The translations under genes were made by a program, and so were the position numbers. 8,575 bases of DNA. It comes from an uncultured Actinomycetes bacterium. Its GTDB lineage: Bacteria > Actinomycetota > Thermoleophilia > Solirubrobacterales > 70-9. The notes under the pieces are model-generated. The model was not told where the DNA came from. It made no database searches and was given only the letters and a program-made list of their open reading frames with translations. Positions 4,882 through 8,575 of the stretch are shown one piece after another. Position 1 is the stretch's first letter; every line of letters begins with the position of its first letter. The stretch spans positions 1 through 8,575 of the forward strand of contig CAMPIP010000099.1 in assembly GCA_946886425.1 (NCBI GenBank), written 5' to 3'.

Positions 4882-6312
4882 CTACAGGTTCTGGATCTCA
4901 GCCGCGATGTCCGCGGCCGCCTGTTTGGCGTCCGCGAAGAGCATCGACGTGTTCGGTTCGTAGAAGAGGTCGTTGTCGATGCCGGCGAAGCCGGGGCTCA
5001 GGGAGCGCTTGATGACGATCACCTGCTGGGCCTCGTTGACCTCGATGATCGGCATGCCGGCGATCGGGCTGTCCGGGTCGGTTTTGGCCGCCGGGTTGGT
5101 GACGTCGTTGGCCCCGACCACGACGGCGACGTCGGTGCGCGCCATTTCGGGGTTGATCTCCTCCATCTCCTTGAGGTTCTCGTAAGGCACGTCGGCCTCG
5201 GCGAGGAGAACGTTCATGTGGCCGGGCATGCGGCCGGCGACGGGATGGATCGCGTAGTTGACGGTGACGCCGCGCTTCTCGAGCTCGTCGGCGACCTCCT
5301 TGATCGCGTGCTGCGCCTGGGCGACGGCGAGGCCGTAGCCGGGCACGATCACGACCGTGTCGGCGTAGGCGAGCTTGATCGCCGCGTCCTGGGCGCCGAT
5401 CGCGACGTGCGGCTTTTCCTCGCCGCTGCCACTGCCACCGCCCGACGGAGCGCCGCCGAAGCCGGAGAAGAGGATGTTGGCGACCGAGCGGTTCATCGCC
5501 GTCGCCATCTCCATCGTCAGGATCGTTCCCGAGGAGCCGACCAGGGTGCCGGCGACGATCAGCGCGACGTTGTCGAGCGCGAAGCCGGCGGCGGCGGCGG
5601 AGAGGCCGGTGAAGGCATTCAGCAGCGAGATCACCACCGGCATGTCGGCGCCGCCGATCGGCAGCACCACCAGGTTGCCGAGGATCCCCGCCGCGATCAG
5701 GATCCCGATGAAGGTCAGCTGCGAGGGGTCGTCGTTGCCGACGGCGATGCTGACGCAGGCGGCGATGATGCCGATCACCAGGACCGCGTTGATCACCTGC
5801 TGGCCCGGCGCCGCGATCGGCCGGGTCGGGATCAGGTCCTGGAGCTTGGCGAAGGCGATGTTCGAGCCCCAGAAGGAGACCGAGCCGACGACGCCGGCGA
5901 AGAGGATCGGGATCAGGGTTTCGAGCGGGATCGAGGCGATCGTCCCGTGGTCGATCTCGGTGATCCCGTGGCGGATCTCGGCCCAGGCGATCAGGGCGAC
6001 CGCGCCGCCGCCGACGCCGTTGTAGAGGGCGACCATCTGCGGCATCTCGGTCATCTGCACCCGCACCGAGGCGATCACGCCAACGGCGGTGCCGACCCCG
6101 AGGCCGAGCGCGATCAGGCCCCAGTTGCCCATCCCGTCGAGCAGCAGGGTGGTGACCACGGCAACCGCCATGCCGACCGCGGCAATCAGGTTCCCCTGCT
6201 TGGCGGTGCTCGGGTGGGTGCCGCGTTTGATCCCGATGATGAAGAGGGAGAAGGCGACGATGTAGAGCGCGGTGGCTCCGTCGCCACCGGGCTGGAGAAC
6301 GGCCTCGAACAT
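4882..6312 (-). CDS. pntB: NAD(P) transhydrogenase subunit beta (PntB)
   Basis: The beta subunit of the proton-translocating transhydrogenase, which uses the proton gradient to drive hydride transfer from NADH to NADP, making NADPH. It has 476 residues, a normal length. Residues 1-285 are the membrane domain II with several hydrophobic helices and the conserved MPQMVALYNGVGGG (90-103). A Gly/Ser linker follows (GGAPSGGGSGSG, 286-297). Domain III (about 300-476) binds NADP at the inner membrane face: VPGYGLAVAQAQHA (323-336), HPVAGRMPGHMNVLLAEA (356-373), VVGANDVTNPAA (398-409) and IKRSLSPGFAGIDNDLF (434-450). At the helix position where E. coli PntB has His91, this protein appears to have Asn99, an alternative I believe is common in the non-enteric branch. 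The ATG at 6312 shares one base with the pntA2 stop (TGATG), with AAGG upstream. Last gene of the operon. Confidence 0.96.
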   Translation of the reverse strand: MFEAVLQPGGDGATALYIVAFSLFIIGIKRGTHPSTAKQGNLIAAVGMAVAVVTTLLLDGMGNWGLIALGLGVGTAVGVIASVRVQMTEMPQMVALYNGVGGGAVALIAWAEIRHGITEIDHGTIASIPLETLIPILFAGVVGSVSFWGSNIAFAKLQDLIPTRPIAAPGQQVINAVLVIGIIAACVSIAVGNDDPSQLTFIGILIAAGILGNLVVLPIGGADMPVVISLLNAFTGLSAAAAGFALDNVALIVAGTLVGSSGTILTMEMATAMNRSVANILFSGFGGAPSGGGSGSGEEKPHVAIGAQDAAIKLAYADTVVIVPGYGLAVAQAQHAIKEVADELEKRGVTVNYAIHPVAGRMPGHMNVLLAEADVPYENLKEMEEINPEMARTDVAVVVGANDVTNPAAKTDPDSPIAGMPIIEVNEAQQVIVIKRSLSPGFAGIDNDLFYEPNTSMLFADAKQAAADIAAEIQNL

Positions 6313-6626
6313 CAGCCGCCGCCCTTCCCGTCAGCCTCGGCCTTCGGTTTCGGCTTTTTGCTGAACATCGCCAGCATCCGGTCGGTGACCATGAATCCGC
6401 CGACGATGTTGATCGCGCCGAAGGCGACCGCGATCGTGCCGATCACGTACTCGAGCCCGTCGTCGGCGAAACCGAGGGTGATCAGGCCGCCGAGCATGAC
6501 GATGCCGTGGATCGCGTTGGTCTGCGACATCAGCGGCGTGTGCAGGGTCGTCGGCACCTTCGAGATCACCTCGAAGCCGACGAAGACGGCGAGCACGAAG
6601 ATCGTGATCTCGGTCATCAAGCTCAT
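6312..6626 (-). CDS. pntA2: NAD(P) transhydrogenase subunit alpha part 2 (membrane segment)
   Basis: This 104-residue membrane protein corresponds to the C-terminal transmembrane part of the alpha subunit, which in E. coli is fused to the NAD-binding part and here is a separate gene. It has three hydrophobic segments (about 5-22, 39-52, 60-80). It carries the family signature VPTTLHTPLMSQTNAIHG (24-41), and ends in a Lys-rich cytoplasmic tail (KKPKPKAEADGKGGG). With PntB it forms the proton channel domain II. The ATG at 6626 shares one base with the pntA1 stop (TAATG). A second in-frame ATG three codons later cannot be excluded as the start. A GAGAGGG stretch lies upstream within the end of pntA1. 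Translational coupling with both neighbours is likely. The split-alpha arrangement is the one known from Rhodospirillum rubrum and many other bacteria. Confidence 0.95.
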   Translation of the reverse strand: MSLMTEITIFVLAVFVGFEVISKVPTTLHTPLMSQTNAIHGIVMLGGLITLGFADDGLEYVIGTIAVAFGAINIVGGFMVTDRMLAMFSKKPKPKAEADGKGGG

Positions 6627-7744
6627 TACTTGGCGGCCCTCTCGTTCTTGATCTCGCCACCCTGGGTGATGCAGGCGGCGGCGATGATGTCGTCCTCGAA
6701 GTCGACGTTCAGCTGGCCCTCGTCGGTGATCATCAGGCCGAGCAGGTTCTCGAGGTTCTTGGCGTAGAGCTGGGAGGCCGGCACCGGCATCTCGCTGGCG
6801 AGGTTGCGCGGGCCGAGCACCGTGACACCACCCTCGACGACGGTCTCGCCGACCTGGGTCAGCTCGCAGTTGCCGCCGGTCTCGGCGGCGAGGTCGACGA
6901 TCACCGAGCCGGGCGCCATGTTGCGGACGGCCTCGGCGGTGATCAGCAGCGGCGCCGGGCGGCCCGGGATCGCGGCGGTGGTGATGATCAGGTCCTGTTT
7001 GGCGGCGTTCTGGGTGAGGGCGTCGCGCACCTGCGCGTTCTCCTCGTCGGTCAGTGGCCGCGCGTAGCCCCCCTCGCCCTCGGCGTCGGGGATGAAGTCC
7101 AGTTCCAGCGGGCGACCGCCGAGCGAGGCGATCTGCTCCCAGGCGGCGCGGCGGATGTCGAAGCCGGTGACGATCGCGCCCAGCCGCTTCGCGGTGGCGA
7201 CCGCCTGCAGCCCGGCGACGCCGGCGCCGAGGACGAGGACCTTGGCGGGCGGCACGGTGCCGGCGGCGGTGGTCATCATCCCGAAGAAGCGGCCCGACTC
7301 GCGCGCCCCGATCAGGGTCGCGGCGTACCCGGCGGCGGCAGCCTGAGAAGAAAGAGCGTCCATCGCCTGGGCGCGGGTGGTGCGCGGGATCGCCTCCATC
7401 GCGAAGCTGGTGACGCCGGCGGCGGCCAGCGCCTTGTTGGAGTCGGCGGCGGTCCAGGGCGAGAGATGGGAGATCAGCACCTGCCCCGACTTGAGCTTGC
7501 CGATCTCGGCATCGGAGGGGGCGGCGACCCGGAGGACGACGTCGGCGCCGAAGGCGGCATCGCCGTCGACGAGCTCGGCCCCGGCCTCCTCGTACTGGGA
7601 GTCGGGATGGCCGGCGGCGTCGCCCGAACCACGCTCGACGAGCACCGCGACGTGCTCGTTCTTGACGAGCGATTTGACCACGTCAGGGACCAGCGCGACC
7701 CGGCGCTCCCCATCCGCGGACTCTTTTGGAACTCCGATTCTCAT
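6626..7744 (-). CDS. pntA1: NAD(P) transhydrogenase subunit alpha part 1 (NAD-binding domain I)
   Basis: The soluble domain I of the transhydrogenase binds NAD(H) and exchanges hydride with NADP bound to PntB. The protein has 372 residues, about the size of the R. rubrum PntAA-type subunit. It is related to alanine dehydrogenase, starting MRIGVPKE with GERRVALVP (12-20). Visible sites are the RAQAMDALSSQ loop (124-134, Arg124/Asp129/Gln134 as in the active-site loop), the dinucleotide motif VLGAGVAGLQAVATAKRLGA (171-190), and Asp196 in GFDIR binding the ribose. IVDLAAETGGNCE (282-294) and the ALYAKN-like QLYAKNLENLL (325-335) mark the C-terminal part. The ATG at 7744 lies 32 bp after the end of the oxidoreductase gene. 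No strong ribosome binding site or promoter was seen, so cotranscription with that gene is possible. First gene of pntA1-A2-B. Confidence 0.96.
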   Translation of the reverse strand: MRIGVPKESADGERRVALVPDVVKSLVKNEHVAVLVERGSGDAAGHPDSQYEEAGAELVDGDAAFGADVVLRVAAPSDAEIGKLKSGQVLISHLSPWTAADSNKALAAAGVTSFAMEAIPRTTRAQAMDALSSQAAAAGYAATLIGARESGRFFGMMTTAAGTVPPAKVLVLGAGVAGLQAVATAKRLGAIVTGFDIRRAAWEQIASLGGRPLELDFIPDAEGEGGYARPLTDEENAQVRDALTQNAAKQDLIITTAAIPGRPAPLLITAEAVRNMAPGSVIVDLAAETGGNCELTQVGETVVEGGVTVLGPRNLASEMPVPASQLYAKNLENLLGLMITDEGQLNVDFEDDIIAAACITQGGEIKNERAAK

Positions 7745-7776
7745 ACCCGTGCGGCGCGGTAGGTTATGCGAAAGGG

Positions 7777-8575
7777 TCAGGAACGCGCCGTGACCCCGGA
7801 AACCGAGGCCAGACGCTCGAGGGTGTGCAGCTGTTGAGCCCGGTCGACGTGCACCGGTGAGACGATCAGGCGGTCGATCCCGGCGCCGCGGAAGCGCTCG
7901 ATCCGCTCCGTCACCTCGGCCTCGGTCCCGACCAGCGAGGTCGCCTCGACGATCTCGTCCGGCATCGCCTCGAAGGCGCCGGCGCGGTCGCCGTCCTGGA
8001 AGCGCTTCTGGACCTCGTCGGCGACGTCGCCGAAGCCGAAACGGTGGGCGAGGTCGACGTAGAAGTTGGTTTTGCGGCTGCCCATGCCGCCGAAGTAGAG
8101 GACCAGGCCGGCCTTGACGACGCTCTTCGCCGCCTCCAGGTCGCCGTCGATCGCGACCTGCAGCGAGGGGCTTACCTCGAGGTCGGAGCGCTGACGGCCG
8201 CCCTTGGCGAAGCCGGCCTCCAGGTGCTCCCCCCAGGTTTCCTCAAAGGCGTCGACGCTGAAGAAGATCGGGATCCAGCCGTCGCAGATCTCCGCCGCCA
8301 ACTCCACCGATTTGCGCCCGATCGCGCCGACGAAGACGGGGATCTGGTTGCGCTCGGGATGGAAGTTGAGCTTCAGCGGCTTGCCCTCGCCACCGGGCAG
8401 GGGCAGCTGGTAGTGCTCGCCCTGGTGTTCGACCGGCCCTTCGCGGGCGATGATCTCGCGGACGACTTCGATGTACTCGCGGGTGCGGCCCCAGGGCTTC
8501 GCGTAGGGGACGCCGTACCAGCCCTCGGAGACCTGGGGGCCGGACGGGCCGAAGCCGAAGATGAAGCGACCGCCG
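7777..8575 (-). CDS. luciferase-like (LLM class) F420-type oxidoreductase, C-terminal part
   Basis: The frame is open from the window edge (first whole codon at 8574) to the TGA at 7779-7777, giving 265 visible codons. The start lies outside, and the GTG at 8307 is internal, because conserved sequence continues upstream of it. The visible protein begins GGRFIFGFGPSGPQVSEGWYG, as in the TIM-barrel of bacterial luciferase-like monooxygenases/F420-dependent oxidoreductases. It continues with KPWGRTREYIEVVREI, PVFVGAIGRKSVELAAEICDGW and a late SLVGTEAEVTERIERFRGAGIDRLIVSP. These enzymes transfer hydride or oxygen using reduced F420 or FMN; substrate and cofactor cannot be told from sequence alone. 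It ends 32 bp before pntA1 on the same strand. About 60-80 N-terminal residues, including part of the cofactor site, are missing from view. The family is firm; the F420 preference is inferred from the actinobacterial setting. Confidence 0.85.
   Translation of the reverse strand, partial: GGRFIFGFGPSGPQVSEGWYGVPYAKPWGRTREYIEVVREIIAREGPVEHQGEHYQLPLPGGEGKPLKLNFHPERNQIPVFVGAIGRKSVELAAEICDGWIPIFFSVDAFEETWGEHLEAGFAKGGRQRSDLEVSPSLQVAIDGDLEAAKSVVKAGLVLYFGGMGSRKTNFYVDLAHRFGFGDVADEVQKRFQDGDRAGAFEAMPDEIVEATSLVGTEAEVTERIERFRGAGIDRLIVSPVHVDRAQQLHTLERLASVSGVTARS

Noticed and set aside
4647..5012. 121-codon plus-strand frame in the intergenic region running into pntB
   Set aside because: It is extremely Arg-rich, crosses three hairpins and then runs antisense to pntB; no domain or supporting ribosome binding site.
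5218..6651. Long open frame (477 codons) on the plus strand opposite pntB
   Set aside because: It is antisense to strongly recognised pntB/pntA2, with Asp/Arg/Gly/His-rich, repetitive composition and no family signature.

Overview
The window is high-GC (visibly around 70%), tightly packed bacterial chromosome. Its G/C-biased codons, GTG starts, ergothioneine genes and an F420-type luciferase-like oxidoreductase point to Actinomycetota. The overall style suggests a Thermoleophilia/Solirubrobacterales-type lineage, but that placement is inference from gene content and no marker gene is present. There are nine protein-coding genes, two of them cut by the window edges. I found no tRNA, rRNA, CRISPR array, insertion sequence or phage gene.

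Layout. (1) 1-714 (+) is the C-terminal two thirds of agmatine deiminase (polyamine/arginine catabolism). (2) It meets, tail to tail with a 12-bp gap, a two-gene ergothioneine operon on the minus strand: egtB (2798-1692) and egtD (1695-727), joined by a GTGA overlap. (3) A divergent intergenic region, 2799-2941, carries a plausible egtB promoter and a striking 60-bp near-perfect palindrome (28-bp arms). The palindrome directly abuts the ribosome binding site of (4), an HSD10-like short-chain dehydrogenase at 2942-3703 (+). (5) Six bp beyond it, on the minus strand, ends an unusual 308-residue protein (4636-3710). It has a type IV pilin-like N-terminus (RGQSTVE plus hydrophobic helix) attached to a cysteine- and histidine-containing domain of unknown function. 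(6) A 245-bp intergenic region (4637-4881) holds a purine-rich tract and several hairpins. (7) The proton-translocating NAD(P) transhydrogenase operon pntA1-pntA2-pntB runs on the minus strand (7744-4882) with one-base stop/start overlaps. (8) Upstream of it, the window ends in a partial luciferase-like F420-type oxidoreductase (minus strand, 8575-7777).

How the genes may work together. Ergothioneine synthesis (EgtB/EgtD), NADPH supply by the proton-driven transhydrogenase, an NAD-linked 3-hydroxyacyl-CoA-type dehydrogenase and an F420-type oxidoreductase share a redox and thiol-homeostasis flavour. Only egtB-egtD and pntA1-A2-B are convincing operons. The most interesting items are the pilin-anchored protein of unknown function, the long palindrome before the SDR gene, and the compact EgtB, which keeps its metal ligands but lacks a stretch of the usual C-terminal domain.
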